Shown: one piece after another, positions 46,208 through 59,562 of the stretch
How positions within the stretch are numbered: the stretch's first letter is position 1
Layout: the number at the start of each line of letters is the position of its first letter
DNA from: Bacillota bacterium
Lineage (GTDB): Bacteria; Bacillota; UBA5301
Assembly: GCA_017656135.1 (NCBI GenBank)
Contig: JACDOJ010000001.1
Location: 1-64,000, forward strand
DNA: 64,000 bases
Reading direction: 5' to 3'
The notes under the pieces: generated by a model
Database searches by the model: none
What the model was told of the DNA's origin: nothing
Seen by the model: only the letters and a program-made list of their open reading frames with translations
Position numbers and translations under genes: made by a program

Positions 46208-49186
46208 TTACTCCACCCCCCTTATATCTACGAGGAAGGCCTTGTATTCTGGGATGTTAGTATTGGCATCACCGATATGCGGTGTCAGGTTGTTGGCTGT
46301 AGCACCGGTTACAATACCGGAGAAGCCAAAGCACCACGGCAAGCCAACCTGGTGGACTTTCTTACCGTTGACTTCCAAAGCCTTCATCCGTTTAGTGACC
46401 AGAGCGTAGACTTCGATTTCACCACGAGCGGAAGAAACGATGATCTTCTGCCCGTTCTTGATCCCTTTCTCAGCAGCCAGGTCCTCACCGATCTCCGCGT
46501 ACATGTACGGAATCAACTCAGCAAGCCACGGCAGGTTCCTGGTCATACCACCGGTCTGCCAGTGCTCGGAGACGCGGTAGGTGGTGCCCACATAGGGGAA
46601 CCGACTGGAATTGCCCTTGGCGTTCATCGGAGTATTCCAGACCTTCACTGCCGGGTTCAAGTCTACACTGGAGAGGATGTTCTTGGTCGGAGTCTCCCAA
46701 GGCTCATAGTGTTCGGGTAGAGGACCTTCGGCACGGGCTGAGTAAATGCAGCCAACACCTTCAGGCCGCATGATAAAGGCATCCTGACCGCCTGGTGCGT
46801 ATGGGGCCTTGGTTTTGCCAAAGTCAGGCACATCGTAACCAACCCACTGACCTTTGGCCTCATCCCACCAGATTGCCGCCTTGTCTTCCGCCCAGGGCTG
46901 ACCGTTGGGATCGGCAGAACAGCGGTTGTAGATAATCCGCCGGTTAGCCGGCCAGGACCAAGCCCACTCTAGGTAGTTGCCCATTCCACCTGAGTCGGTG
47001 GTGTTCCGGCGCTTCGTCAAGTTACCCTCTTCCGGATACATGCCACAGTAAATCCAGTTACCACTGCAAGTAGTCCCGTCATCCTTCAACTTGCTGAAGA
47101 GCGGGAGCTGTTTGCCGGTAATGAAGTCGTAGCCATTGATCTCCCGGGCAACTTTATCAATGTCAGGCTCTTCTCCGTTTCCGTAATCCCAGAAGAGATC
47201 GGTGATGATCTTATCCTTAGGATCGGTGGAGCCTTCATGGAGCTTAGCGATCTTCTTGTACAGGTTGTGGATGATCCAGAGGTCGGGTTTGGAATCACCC
47301 TTGGGCTCCAAGGCCTTCCAGCGCCACTGCACCCACCTACCGGAGTTGGAGATGGAGCCCTCCTTCTCAAAAGAAGCTGCTGCCGGCAGGAAGAAGACTT
47401 CAGTCTTGATATCAGCCGGATTTGCCCCCGGGCGTTTCCAGAAGGATGCAGACTCAGTCTCCCACAAATCCACTGCTACCAGCCAATCCAGGTTCTCCAT
47501 GGCCTTAGCCTCTTTGAGGGCATCCGGACCGCCGACGACCGGATTCTGACCCCAGAGGAACATACCCTTGATGTGCCCTTCGTACACGGCTTCAAAGAGT
47601 CCGATGTGGTCGTAGTAAACTCCTGGTTTCTTCTTCGGCAGGTAGTCATAGCAGAAGTCATTTTCTTTGGTAGCTGCCGGGCCCCAGAAAGCCTTGAGTA
47701 AGCTAACCATGAACTTCGGCTTATTAGTCCAATAACCTGATGCCGGTGTCTCGTTCTTCAGGTAATCCGCCAGGGTAGCATGTTTCTCGGTAGCGACAGG
47801 GCTGGAAAGGTACCCGGGCAGGATGTGCTGCAAGAGAGCCATATCTGTGGACCCTTGCACATTGGACTCACCGCGTAGAGCGTTGACACCGCCGCCAGGA
47901 CGACCGGTATTACCCAACAGCAGCTGCAGCAAGGCGTAACTGCGAACATTCTCGGTACCGACAGTATGCTGGGTGGTTCCCATAGCGTACATAATGGTAC
48001 CGGTCTTATCCGGAGCACCTGTGGCACAGAAGGTTTCAGCCACTTTGAGGTAAACATCTTTGGGCGTACCGGTGATCTTACAGACAGTGTCCACATCGTA
48101 GCGGCTATAGTGACGCTTCAGGATTTGGAAGACACAGTTGGGATCCTGCATGGTCATATCCCGTTTGTAGCTACCATCTGCGTTCTTCTGGTATGCCCAG
48201 GATTTGGTGTCGTATTTGCGGCTCTGCGGATTGTAACCGGTGAAGAGACCGTCATCGAAACCGAACTCGGGGTTTACCAAGAAAGTGGCGTTGGTGTAGT
48301 TTACCACATAATCCCGATGATAGAGTTCGTTATCCAGGACATACTTAATTAGACCGCCGATGAAGGCGATATCGGTACCACTACGTAACGGAGCATAGAT
48401 ATCTGCCAAAGCCGAAGTACGGGTGTAGCGGGGATCAACGTGGATAATTTTGGCCCCTCTCTTCTCCCGAGCTTCAGTCAACCACTTGAAGGACATCGGA
48501 TGGTTCTCGGCCGCATTGCTGCCTATAATGAGGGCACAATCAGTATTCTTCAGGTCAATGTAGTGATTGGTCATTGCTCCTCTACCATACGTGGGCGCCA
48601 GACCGGCGACCGTAGAGGAGTGTCATATACGGGCCTGGTGCTCAAGATAGGTAATACCTAGGGCCCGAGCAAACTTGTGCAAGAGATAGGCTTCCTCGTT
48701 GTCCAAGGCCGCACCACCTAAATTGGCAATACCATCGGTGCGGTTAACGATAATGCCGTTCTCTTCGCGGACAAAGGTAGCATCCCTGGTCTCTTTGACT
48801 CTTTCCGCGATGCGTTCCAGCATCCAGTCCCAACTTTTTTCTTCCCACCGATCGCTGCCAGGAGCGCGATACAGGGGTTTGGTAACCCGTCTGTCAGTCT
48901 CATGAATCTGTCTGACAGCTGAACCTTTGCTGCAAAGTGCGCCCTGGTTGATGGGATGATCCGGGTCACCTTCACTGCCGATAAGCTTACCGCTTTTGGT
49001 GTAGATGAGGATGCCGCATCCACAGGAGCAGTAAGGGCAGATGGTCGGGGTAGCCTTGCAGGATGCGATCTTTAGTTCAGGAACCTTGGCCTCTACGGCA
49101 TCAAGGTTGAATCCCAACTCCCGAACAAAGAGGGATCCTGCGGCAATCCCAGAGATTTTAAGAAAATCCCTACGACTGACTCGCAT
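46208..49186 (-). CDS. fdhA: formate dehydrogenase alpha subunit, TAT-exported selenoprotein; UGA at 48623-48625 read as Sec
   Basis: Track ORFs 46208..48574 and 48623..49273 are one frame joined by UGA: [37 protein letters not shown]; N-term RRDFLKISGIAAGSLF; Fe-S motif CPYCSCGCGI. Confidence 0.96.
48577..48625 (-). promoter_or_regulatory. bacterial SECIS element of fdhA
   Basis: UGACACUCCUCUACGGUCGCCGGUCUGGCGCCCACGUAUGGUAGAGGAG; 9-bp CUCCUCUAC/GUAGAGGAG stem and GCC-GGUCU-GGC apical hairpin. Confidence 0.85.
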
Positions 49187-49490
49187 TAAAGACTCCACTC
49201 CTTTCAGTTTTGGCGATTCACCGGCTAGGCTCTTTCTTGCCATCACCTCCCAGATTTGCCTGCGGTGAATCATTGAATGTGGCGTAATCAGGAAAAATAG
49301 TTGGTTAAAAATAAAGCCCCTGATAACAATTTTAACACCATGGAAAAACGAAAGACAAAGGTAGAAATTAGTGGTTTTCGGAATTTTCTGTCGTCTTTCC
49401 CCAACTACGTCCTTGCTAAAACTGATCCAGGGTAATTATTCTCCCTGAGTGGAACAATTCCTTCCCAATCCAAAAAATTCGAAGAGGGAG

Positions 49491-49518
49491 AAAACCCCTC
49501 AACTCTTGGGCGAGGGGT
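49491..49518 (-). terminator. intrinsic terminator downstream of fdhE
   Basis: On - strand ACCCCTCGCCCAAGAGTTGAGGGGTTTT. Confidence 0.75.
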
Positions 49519-49540
49519 CTAGGGATCTTCTTGAGCTGGG

Positions 49541-50383
49541 CTACTGTTTGGTCTTTGCCGGGTCCTTGCTAAATCCTTCCTTTTGAGCCAAGAGGTCCAA
49601 ATGTATTGTTAACAGGTCTTCCAAGAACATGTAAGGCTGGCTGGAGAGCTCCCGGGCGTCCAAGGTTTTGATGTAGCCCTTGCAGTTATCACAGACATCA
49701 ATTTGGTAGTTGCTATCCTCCACATCCAAGTACCTGAGTTGTTCATGTCCCGCTCCACAGTAAGGGCACTCCAGGCGTTTGTACAGCCAAGTCGTGTCAC
49801 AAAGGGAACAGTAGAGATACCTCTTACCGCCCTCCCCTTCTAACTTGGCGATCTGACCCAACTGGCCACAGACTGGACAGTGGGGCCGGGTCCAATCAGA
49901 ATCATTGATCAAGTGCCGGGTGGCTTCAGCATATGAAATATAAAAGGGACGCAGGGAGTTAATAAACAGGAAGGAGAATAGGGATTGGTCCACACCTTCC
50001 TTCTCCGCCTGCTCCAAGATCGGAGCCAAATCCTCGTTAGCAAAGGTTTCACCCAGTTTAGAGAAATCCCAGGGAATCTCCTTGATCTTAGCCAGCTCTG
50101 CGCTTTTCTCTGAGCGGTGTTTCAAGAGGATTTCGATAAGTTTGTAAAACAGTTTTTCCACCTGGTTCGGGTTTAGGGGAGCAGACCAGTTCTTAATCAA
50201 CGGTTCTCCTTTGAGGAGGCTGTCTTTAACCTCCTTGGCGGAAGGAATTTCTTTAGGTTCTTCCACCTTATTGGCCACTTTGATCTGTTCTTTCAGAACA
50301 TCCCGGTAAAAACTGAGAACTGGTTCCAGTCCTTCGTTGGCCTCGATGGCCTTATCGAACTTCTTGATAATACCTTTGTCCAC
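49541..50383 (-). CDS. fdhE: formate dehydrogenase accessory protein FdhE
   Basis: CPVCGQLGQIAKLEGEGGKRYLYCSLCDTTWLYKRLECPYCGAGHEQLRYLDVEDSNYQIDVCDNCKGYIKTLD. Confidence 0.95.
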   Translation of the reverse strand: MDKGIIKKFDKAIEANEGLEPVLSFYRDVLKEQIKVANKVEEPKEIPSAKEVKDSLLKGEPLIKNWSAPLNPNQVEKLFYKLIEILLKHRSEKSAELAKIKEIPWDFSKLGETFANEDLAPILEQAEKEGVDQSLFSFLFINSLRPFYISYAEATRHLINDSDWTRPHCPVCGQLGQIAKLEGEGGKRYLYCSLCDTTWLYKRLECPYCGAGHEQLRYLDVEDSNYQIDVCDNCKGYIKTLDARELSSQPYMFLEDLLTIHLDLLAQKEGFSKDPAKTKQ

Positions 50384-50412
50384 GTGATCCCCTCCAGTTG
50401 ATTTTCCCGAGA

Positions 50413-51771
50413 CTAGTTGCGCAGTCCTTGCAGTGGTGCGGGAATGCGCCCGCCGCGGTTGATAAAAGCTTGTGGGTTTCGGGTGTTAATTTCTAATACC
50501 GGAGCCCGTCCTAACAGTCCTCCGAATTCCACCCAATCTCCTGGTTTTTTCCCAGGGGCGGGAATGATACGGACTGCTGTAGTTTTGTTGTTGATCACTC
50601 CGATGGCAATCTCATCGGCAATGATACCGGCAATAACCGGGGGAGGCGTATCCCCTGGTATAGCGATCATATCCAAACCTACCGAGCAGACTGCCGTCAT
50701 CGCCTCCAGTTTGCTTAAGGATAAGCTGCCTCGGTAAACCGCCTCGATCATCCCGGCGTCCTCGCTCACCGGAATAAAAGCCCCACTGAGACCTCCAACG
50801 TAGGAGGAAGCCATGGCGCCGCCTTTTTTGACTGCATCATTGAGCATGGCCAGAGCGGCTGTGGTTCCGGCCCCTCCGGTCATCTCCACTCCCATGGCCT
50901 CTAAGATACCTGCTACACTGTCTCCGACCAGAGGTGTCGGAGCCAGAGAGAGATCCAGTATGCCAAACTCCACCCCTAGTTTTTCCGCGGCTCGGCGGCC
51001 GATAAATTCCCCGGCCCGGGTGATTTTATAAGCAGCCCGCTTGATGACCTCGCTAAGAGTGCCGAAGTCACCTGAACCGGCGCTCTTCACCGCCTCCAAA
51101 ACCACCCCGGGGCCGCTGACTCCCACATTGATGACACTCTCGGTCTCCTCCACACCGTGGACGGCACCGGCCATAAACGGATTGTCACTGGGCATGTTAG
51201 CAAAGACCACCAGTTTAGCGCAGCCGATACCATCAGAGTCGGCGGTGTTTTGGGCCGTTTCCACCACCACCTCCCCCATCCGGGCCACGATATCCATGTT
51301 GATTCCCGCCCTGGTGGAGGCGAGGTCCACTGAGGAACAGACCCTCCGAGTGCTGGCCAGTACCTCCGGGATGGACTCGATCAGCCTGAGGTCGCCATCG
51401 GTAGTTCCTTTGGCAACCAAGGCGGAGTAACCTCCGATGAAGTCGATGCCGATCTCCTCGGCCGCTTTATCCATAGCTTCAGCCACCGGCTGGGGGCTCT
51501 CTTCAAAGGAATCAGCCAGCAAGGCCACGGGGGTCACAGAAACCCGCTTGTTGATAATAGGGATCCCGTATTCCTTTTGAATTTCCGCAGCCACCGAAAC
51601 CAGATTCTGAGCCACTTTGGTGATTTTGGTGTAGACCTTCTCGGCACAGCCACGAACTGTAGGAGCAGTACAATCCCGCAGGCTGATACCTAAGGTGATG
51701 GTGCGAATATCCAAGTTTTCGAACTCCACCATGCGGATGGTCTCTGCAATTTCCTTAGCTGATAAAGACAC
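50413..51771 (-). CDS. PFL family protein (DUF711/UPF0210)
   Basis: [62 protein letters not shown]. Confidence 0.92.
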   Translation of the reverse strand: MSLSAKEIAETIRMVEFENLDIRTITLGISLRDCTAPTVRGCAEKVYTKITKVAQNLVSVAAEIQKEYGIPIINKRVSVTPVALLADSFEESPQPVAEAMDKAAEEIGIDFIGGYSALVAKGTTDGDLRLIESIPEVLASTRRVCSSVDLASTRAGINMDIVARMGEVVVETAQNTADSDGIGCAKLVVFANMPSDNPFMAGAVHGVEETESVINVGVSGPGVVLEAVKSAGSGDFGTLSEVIKRAAYKITRAGEFIGRRAAEKLGVEFGILDLSLAPTPLVGDSVAGILEAMGVEMTGGAGTTAALAMLNDAVKKGGAMASSYVGGLSGAFIPVSEDAGMIEAVYRGSLSLSKLEAMTAVCSVGLDMIAIPGDTPPPVIAGIIADEIAIGVINNKTTAVRIIPAPGKKPGDWVEFGGLLGRAPVLEINTRNPQAFINRGGRIPAPLQGLRN

Positions 51772-51783
51772 TGGTTTGACCTC

Positions 51784-52122
51784 CTAGATAGTGTGCATAA
51801 ACCGGAAGACTTCTTCCTTGTGGATGTAGATCTTGACCCCAAGCTTTTTAGCCTCTTCCTCAAGCAACTTGCTCAGCTCATGGAAGCTGCAGCGCATCTT
51901 GGAGAAATCCACAATCATATTCATGGTGAAGAGATCCCGCATAACCGTCTGGGTGATATCGGCAATGTTCACATTCTGGTCGGCTAAGACTTTTGCCACA
52001 CCGGCGATGATGCCTACCCTGTCCTTGCCGATGACGGTCACCACCCCGCGGTCCTGTACATCATTGGGCCTTGCCATGGCTTTTAATAACTCAAGAGACC
52101 CTTTCTTCTCCATAGCTCTCAC
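51784..52122 (-). CDS. ACT domain protein (UPF0237)
   Basis: [46 protein letters not shown]; adjacent to UPF0210. Confidence 0.92.
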   Translation of the reverse strand: MRAMEKKGSLELLKAMARPNDVQDRGVVTVIGKDRVGIIAGVAKVLADQNVNIADITQTVMRDLFTMNMIVDFSKMRCSFHELSKLLEEEAKKLGVKIYIHKEEVFRFMHTI

Positions 52123-54575
52123 TCCTGTTCCATATCCTCACTACCACCGCTCTCCGTGCCGGCAATCTGGGCCACTGCCACCACGTGATCGCCTTCAGCC
52201 AGGCGCATAATCCGCACCCCTTGGGTTGCTCGTCCAATAGAGGGGATGTTATTCACCGGAACCCGGATGATGACGCCTTCAGCAGTGGTCAACATGATGT
52301 CATTATCCTCCCTGACCACTTTCACCCCAACAATCGAACCGTTCTTGTCCGTTTTATTGAGTGTCTTGATGCCACGGCCGCCCCGACCCTGAAGCCGGTA
52401 CTCGTCGATGTCAGTCCGTTTGCCGTATCCGTACTTGGTGACGACCAGTACTTCAGAGTTGGGTTTGACCACATCCATGCCCACTACTTCGTCGTTCTCG
52501 GCCAATTTGATGCCGCTGACCCCGTGGGCTGTGCGGCCCATGGGCCGGACGTCTTTCTCAGAGAAACGGATGGACATGCCTTCTTTAGTCACCATGATGA
52601 TTTCCTGGTTTCCGTTGGTCATCCGAACGCCGATCAGTTCGTCCCCATCCACCAGGCCTATGGCATTAATACCGTTGGAGCGGATATTTTCAAACTCACT
52701 GAGAGAGGTCTTCTTAACCCGACCTTTCTTAGTCCCCATCACCAAATACCAGCTAGGGTCGAAATCTTTGATGGGTATAACCGCATTGATGACTTCCCCC
52801 GGCATAATCTGAATCAAGTTGATGATGGGGGTGCCCCTTGCCTTCCGGCCGGCTTGAGGTATCTGATAGCCTTTCAGCTTATGGACCCGTCCCCGGTTGG
52901 TAAAGAAGAGGATATCGGCGTGGGTTGAGGTGATGAAAAGGTGCTCCACGAAGTCTTCATCTTTGGTTGTGGCACCGGAAACCCCCCTGCCTCCCCTTCT
53001 TTGGGGCTTATAGGTATCTGCCGGCAAGCGTTTGATATACCCTTGGTGGGTGATGTTGACTACTATAGACTCATCAGCAATAAGATCCTCAATCTCAAAG
53101 TCTCCCACCGCGCTGCCGATGGTGGTGCGGCGGGGATCGGCAAACTCTTCTTTGATCTCCAAGAGTTCAGCCTTGACAATGCCGTATACCTTGCGGACAT
53201 CTCCGAGAATCTCTTTATAATAGGCGATCTTCTCCAGGAGGTCTTTGTACTCCGCCTCCAGTTTTTCAATCTCCAAAGCGGTAAGGCGCCGCAGCCGCAT
53301 ATCCAAGATGGCCACCGCCTGTTTTTCACTGAGTGCAAACTCTCTCATCAGGGTTTCTTTGGCAACCTGGTCGTCCTCGGAACCGCGGATGATCTTGATC
53401 ACCCGGTCCAAGTTGGCCACGGCGATCTTCAACCCTTCTAAGATGTGGGCCCTTTCCTCCGCCTTGTTCAGGAGGAACCTGGTGCGCCTAGTCACAACAT
53501 CCCGCTGATGCTCCAGATAGTACTGTAGGGCCTGGCGCAAGGTCATGATCTTAGGTTCGTTGTCGACCAAGGCCAGCATAATCACTCCGAAGGTATCCTG
53601 GAGCTGAGTGTGCTTATACAGCTGGTTTAAGATGACATGAGGATTGATGTCCCGTTTGACCTCGATAACCACCCGCATACCCTTGCGGTCGGATTCATCT
53701 CTGAGATCAGTGATGCCCTCGACCTTCTTGTCCCGCACCAGCTGAGCGATTTTTTCAATTAAGGCCGCTTTATTGACCATGTATGGGAGTTCGGTGACGA
53801 CAATCCTGCTCTTGCCGTTGGACAGCTGTTCGATGCTGGTCTTGGCCCTGACCTTGATGGAACCCCGTCCGGTGCGGTAGGCCTTTTTGATGCCGTCCCG
53901 GCCTAGAATGATACCGCCTGTTGGAAAATCCGGGCCTTTGATGTACCGCATCAAGCGGTCATCTGATATTTCAGGGTCATCTATGAGGGCCACCAGACCG
54001 TCGATCACTTCCCCAAGATTGTGCGGAGGAATATTGGTAGCCATACCGACAGCGATACCGCTGGCCCCATTGACCAGAAGGTTCGGAAAGCGGCTGGGCA
54101 AAACCATAGGCTGCTCCAAGCTCTCATCGAAGTTGGGGCCGAAATCGACTGTATCTTTGTCGATGTCGGCGAGCATCTTCATAGCGATCTTGGAGAGACG
54201 AGCCTCAGTGTATCTCATCGCCGCCGGTGGATCTCCATCGACGCTACCAAAGTTGCCATGCCCATCTACCAGCATGTACCGGTAAGAGAAATCTTGGGCC
54301 ATGCGGACCATGGCGTCGTAAATGGCAGCATCACCGTGAGGGTGATACTTACCCATGACCTCGCCGACGATACGGGCCGACTTTTTGTGGGGTTTATCGG
54401 GCCATAAAGCCAGTTCACTCATGCCGTACAGAATCCGGCGCTGAACCGGTTTAAGTCCGTCCCTGACATCAGGCAGAGCGCGCTCCACAATTACACTCAT
54501 GGCGTAATCCAGGTAGGAGCGTTTCATTTCTTCTACGATCTTTACTGGTACAACTTTTCCGTCTTTGTATTCCAT
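52119..54575 (-). CDS. gyrA: DNA gyrase subunit A
   Basis: [55 protein letters not shown]. Confidence 0.98.
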   Translation of the reverse strand: MEYKDGKVVPVKIVEEMKRSYLDYAMSVIVERALPDVRDGLKPVQRRILYGMSELALWPDKPHKKSARIVGEVMGKYHPHGDAAIYDAMVRMAQDFSYRYMLVDGHGNFGSVDGDPPAAMRYTEARLSKIAMKMLADIDKDTVDFGPNFDESLEQPMVLPSRFPNLLVNGASGIAVGMATNIPPHNLGEVIDGLVALIDDPEISDDRLMRYIKGPDFPTGGIILGRDGIKKAYRTGRGSIKVRAKTSIEQLSNGKSRIVVTELPYMVNKAALIEKIAQLVRDKKVEGITDLRDESDRKGMRVVIEVKRDINPHVILNQLYKHTQLQDTFGVIMLALVDNEPKIMTLRQALQYYLEHQRDVVTRRTRFLLNKAEERAHILEGLKIAVANLDRVIKIIRGSEDDQVAKETLMREFALSEKQAVAILDMRLRRLTALEIEKLEAEYKDLLEKIAYYKEILGDVRKVYGIVKAELLEIKEEFADPRRTTIGSAVGDFEIEDLIADESIVVNITHQGYIKRLPADTYKPQRRGGRGVSGATTKDEDFVEHLFITSTHADILFFTNRGRVHKLKGYQIPQAGRKARGTPIINLIQIMPGEVINAVIPIKDFDPSWYLVMGTKKGRVKKTSLSEFENIRSNGINAIGLVDGDELIGVRMTNGNQEIIMVTKEGMSIRFSEKDVRPMGRTAHGVSGIKLAENDEVVGMDVVKPNSEVLVVTKYGYGKRTDIDEYRLQGRGGRGIKTLNKTDKNGSIVGVKVVREDNDIMLTTAEGVIIRVPVNNIPSIGRATQGVRIMRLAEGDHVVAVAQIAGTESGGSEDMEQE

Positions 54576-54590
54576 CTCAGACCTTTCCTC

Positions 54591-56522
<1,932 letters not shown>

Positions 56523-56789
56523 CTACTTCAGATAATTATCTAAATGAGCTATATCGTTGGCACCCCGTTTTTTGAGTGTGCTTGCTGAAATCTGGGACAG
56601 ATAGGTGCCTTTGGTGGTAACCACAAAAGATTTAGGATTGCCTTCGGAAACGTCGATGAGCTCCCCTTTATCCTCCGTTTCCTCCAGGAACCTTCGGGTC
56701 AGTTTGGAGTGAAACCGCAAATTATAATCAAAGATGGCTACTACCTGGGAAAAAGTGATGACGTGGTCCCCTCCTAAATGCAGAAACAT
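56523..56789 (-). CDS. remB: RemB/YaaB-like extracellular matrix regulator (DUF370)
   Basis: MFLHLGGDHVITFSQVVAIFDYNLRF...KSFVVTTKGTYLSQISASTLKKR; between recF and gyrB. Confidence 0.88.
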   Translation of the reverse strand: MFLHLGGDHVITFSQVVAIFDYNLRFHSKLTRRFLEETEDKGELIDVSEGNPKSFVVTTKGTYLSQISASTLKKRGANDIAHLDNYLK

Positions 56790-56814
56790 AACTCCTCTCC
56801 CTCCTAAATCTTTC

Positions 56815-57966
56815 TCAAAGCTGATTTACCTTGCCGTTGGCCACTTTGAACACCTTAGCCGCTTTCAGCTGGTCAAGATCAAAAAAATCCAGTTCGGTAC
56901 TGGTAACAATGACCTGAACCTGATCTTTTACCACATCCATCAGATATTTTCGGCGAGTTTTGTCCAGCTCTGATAAAACATCATCCAGTAAAAGAACGGG
57001 GTATTCCCCGGTCTGTTCCTTCATAAACTCAAGTTCCGCCAGTTTCAAAGCCAAGGCAGCGGTGCGCTGTTGTCCTTGGGAACCGAAAGTCCGGACATCC
57101 CTTCCGTTGACTAGGAGATTAAGGTCATCTCGGTGGGGACCGTACCCAGTAGCCCCTCGTTGGATTTCCTCTTTCTCCTTGGCTTTAAAGTACTTCAGCA
57201 GGACTTCTCTCTGTTCGTTTTGGTCCACCTGCCAACTGCCATCCAGTATCCTGGTTCTTTGACCACCCCAAGCCGGATAACTGGAGACGTACTCCAGGGC
57301 CAGTTCTTCTCTGTCTTTAGTGATGGCTTGGTGAATTGCTCTGGCATAGGCAGTGATCCGGTGTAAAGCTTCGATACGCTTGGCAGTTAGCCGGATAGCT
57401 AATTCGGTTAATTGCACGTCAAAGACTTCTTTAAGAGTGGGATTGGCCCCGTTTTGCACCTGTTTCAAGAGGTTGTTTCTTTGCCCCAGAACCTTGGAAT
57501 AATCTATGAGGTTGCTACGGAAACCGGGGTTGATCTGGGCCAACTCCAAATCGATGAAACGCCGACGGTGGCTTGGTCCTCCCTTGACTATATTTAAGTC
57601 CTCCGGTGTGAAGATAACCACAGTCAAATAACCCAAGAGTTCACTGCGTTTTGCTAACAAGGTGTGGTTTAAGGTGATGGTTTTGCCACTTTTTTTGTCG
57701 TACTCGACCTTTAGTATCAGGTCTCCCCATTTGGATTCCACCTGGACCTGAACCTGGTAAGCTGAAGCACCACTACCGACATTGATCAAATCCCGGTCCT
57801 GTGGGGTTCGGAAAGACTTTCCGGTTCCTACCAAGTAGATGGCTTCCAGTAGGTTAGTCTTGCCCTGAGCGTTCTCACCACAGATGAGATTGAGTCCTGG
57901 TGCGAAAGAAAGCTTTTGGTGGTCATAATTACGAAAATTGTGTACTTCTAACCCCTTGATAATCAC
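56815..57966 (-). CDS. recF: DNA replication and repair protein RecF
   Basis: GLEVHNFRNYDHQKLSFAPGLNLICGENAQGKTNLLEAIYLVGTGKSFRT. Confidence 0.97.
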   Translation of the reverse strand: MIIKGLEVHNFRNYDHQKLSFAPGLNLICGENAQGKTNLLEAIYLVGTGKSFRTPQDRDLINVGSGASAYQVQVQVESKWGDLILKVEYDKKSGKTITLNHTLLAKRSELLGYLTVVIFTPEDLNIVKGGPSHRRRFIDLELAQINPGFRSNLIDYSKVLGQRNNLLKQVQNGANPTLKEVFDVQLTELAIRLTAKRIEALHRITAYARAIHQAITKDREELALEYVSSYPAWGGQRTRILDGSWQVDQNEQREVLLKYFKAKEKEEIQRGATGYGPHRDDLNLLVNGRDVRTFGSQGQQRTAALALKLAELEFMKEQTGEYPVLLLDDVLSELDKTRRKYLMDVVKDQVQVIVTSTELDFFDLDQLKAAKVFKVANGKVNQL

Positions 57967-57969
57967 AAT

Positions 57970-58191
57970 CTATACTCCAGACTGAACAATCTTCCATTCA
58001 CCGATATTCTCAACTGCAATGATATCTCCTGGACGCAATTTTCGTCCCCTTCTCAGCTCCACTTCCCCGTTGACTCTGACCAGGCCACTTTTGATCAGCA
58101 TTTTCCCTTCGCCGCCGGAGCCAACAACATTGATGTATTTGAGAAACTGGTCCAGAGTTATATATTCAGTGTTGATAGTTACGCTTTCCAC
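57970..58191 (-). CDS. yaaA: S4-domain protein YaaA
   Basis: YITLDQFLKYINVVGSGGEGKMLIKSGLVRVNGEVELRRGRKLRPGDII; between dnaN and recF. Confidence 0.93.
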   Translation of the reverse strand: MESVTINTEYITLDQFLKYINVVGSGGEGKMLIKSGLVRVNGEVELRRGRKLRPGDIIAVENIGEWKIVQSGV

Positions 58192-58195
58192 AATC

Positions 58196-59299
58196 TCACC
58201 TTAGCATAACCGGCATAACGACATAGGTGTAGTTTTCATCGTTCTCAGGGTGAATCACCGCCGGACTGTGCTTTCCGGTCAGTTTTAGTATTACCGAATC
58301 GGTGTCTAGAATCCTGAGAACTTCGATGATGTAGCGGGCGTTAAAAGCAATCTCCAAACGTTCTCCGCTAGCAGAGATGGAGACTTCATCGTAGGTTTCA
58401 CCGACATCCGGGACATTTGCTGATAAGGAGAGTTTCTCCGGTTCAATGTTAAACTTGACTACACTGCTTCCCTCTTTGGCCAGAAGGGATGCCCTCTCTA
58501 CAGCGGAGAGGAAGCTACTTCGGTTCACCTGGGCCTCGGTGATGAAGCTGGTGGGGATGACCTGCCGGTAGTTGGGAAACTGCCCGTCAATTAAGCGGGA
58601 AATAAACCGGGTTTCCCCCACTTTGAACAAAATGTGATTTCCGCTGAGCAGGACCTGAATCTCATCATCGGTGCTCTCTAAGACCCTGCTGACCTCAGTA
58701 AGGCACTTGGTGGGGATGATGACCTTTTGCTCGCCCAAATCCTCCTCTAAGGTCCGAGACGAATAAGCCAAGCGAGAGGTGTCAGTTGCCACCAGGGATA
58801 AGGTCGTCTTCTGGGCATCCCAGAGAACACCTGTCAAAAAAGGTCTGGTTTCATCGAGGGAAACAGCAAAGGATGTTTCCTTGATCATTTTTCTAAGAAC
58901 ATTTTGCGGGATAGACCAGTACCCATCAGCCCTGGTTTCCGGCAGAGAAGGAAAATCCTCTGCTGACATGGGGTTAACTACAAACCGGGAGCGCCCGCTC
59001 TTGATTTCCACGCTGTTCTTACCAGAAACCTCTCCTACAGAGATACCTTGACTGGGGAGTTTGCGAACAATGTCAGTCAAGTACTTGGCTTCCAGGACAA
59101 CTGAGCCTTCTTCCTGAATATTGACTGGGAGGAAGCTTTCAATTCCCAACTCTAAGTCGGTGGCCACGAGCCTCAACCGGTCGTCTTTGGCCTCTAAAAG
59201 GATACCCGATAATATCGGTAGGGTTGATTTAGAGGGAACTGCCTTGCCTACAACTTGAAGGCCCTGATAAAAAAGATCTCTGGGACATTCAAACTTCAT
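58196..59299 (-). CDS. dnaN: DNA polymerase III beta subunit (sliding clamp); ORF extends to 59329
   Basis: MKFECPRDLFYQGLQVVGKAVPSKSTLPILSGILLEAKDDRLRLVATDLELGIE; ends YTYVVMPVMLR. Confidence 0.97.
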   Translation of the reverse strand: MKFECPRDLFYQGLQVVGKAVPSKSTLPILSGILLEAKDDRLRLVATDLELGIESFLPVNIQEEGSVVLEAKYLTDIVRKLPSQGISVGEVSGKNSVEIKSGRSRFVVNPMSAEDFPSLPETRADGYWSIPQNVLRKMIKETSFAVSLDETRPFLTGVLWDAQKTTLSLVATDTSRLAYSSRTLEEDLGEQKVIIPTKCLTEVSRVLESTDDEIQVLLSGNHILFKVGETRFISRLIDGQFPNYRQVIPTSFITEAQVNRSSFLSAVERASLLAKEGSSVVKFNIEPEKLSLSANVPDVGETYDEVSISASGERLEIAFNARYIIEVLRILDTDSVILKLTGKHSPAVIHPENDENYTYVVMPVMLR

Positions 59300-59368
59300 T
59301 GCAGATTCCGCCTTTCTCCATAAATTCACACTACTGTTTCTGTCATATAAATTATTTATCTAATCTAA

Positions 59369-59536
59369 CAGCAGTAGTAATAAGGTCTGTGGTTTTGTTG
59401 ATAACTCGCGTCTTAGCCCATAAAAAACAGTTTTGGCTGTGGATACCATTGTGGGCGAGGCTTAATAGTTATCCACATCATTAACGATTTACGGCGTATT
59501 TTGTAAAAAACCGCCGGTTATCCACAATTATCCGCA
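59369..59536. other. oriC segment 1 (dnaA-dnaN intergenic): DnaA boxes and candidate unwinding element
   Basis: TTATCCACA 59469-59477 and 59518-59526; TTATCCGCA 59528-59536; TGTTGATAA 59396-59404; CAGCAGTAGTAATAA trinucleotide run 59369-59383. Confidence 0.8.
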
Positions 59537-59562
59537 AACAATCCTCGGAACAGTCAACAGAA

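Noticed and set aside
48574-48625. Apparent frameshift or pseudogene break in formate dehydrogenase alpha
   Set aside because: Frame is intact across one UGA with a SECIS and all Sec genes nearby; Sec codon, not a lesion
52185-52928. 247-aa + ORF antisense to gyrA
   Set aside because: Antisense shadow of gyrA C-terminal repeats
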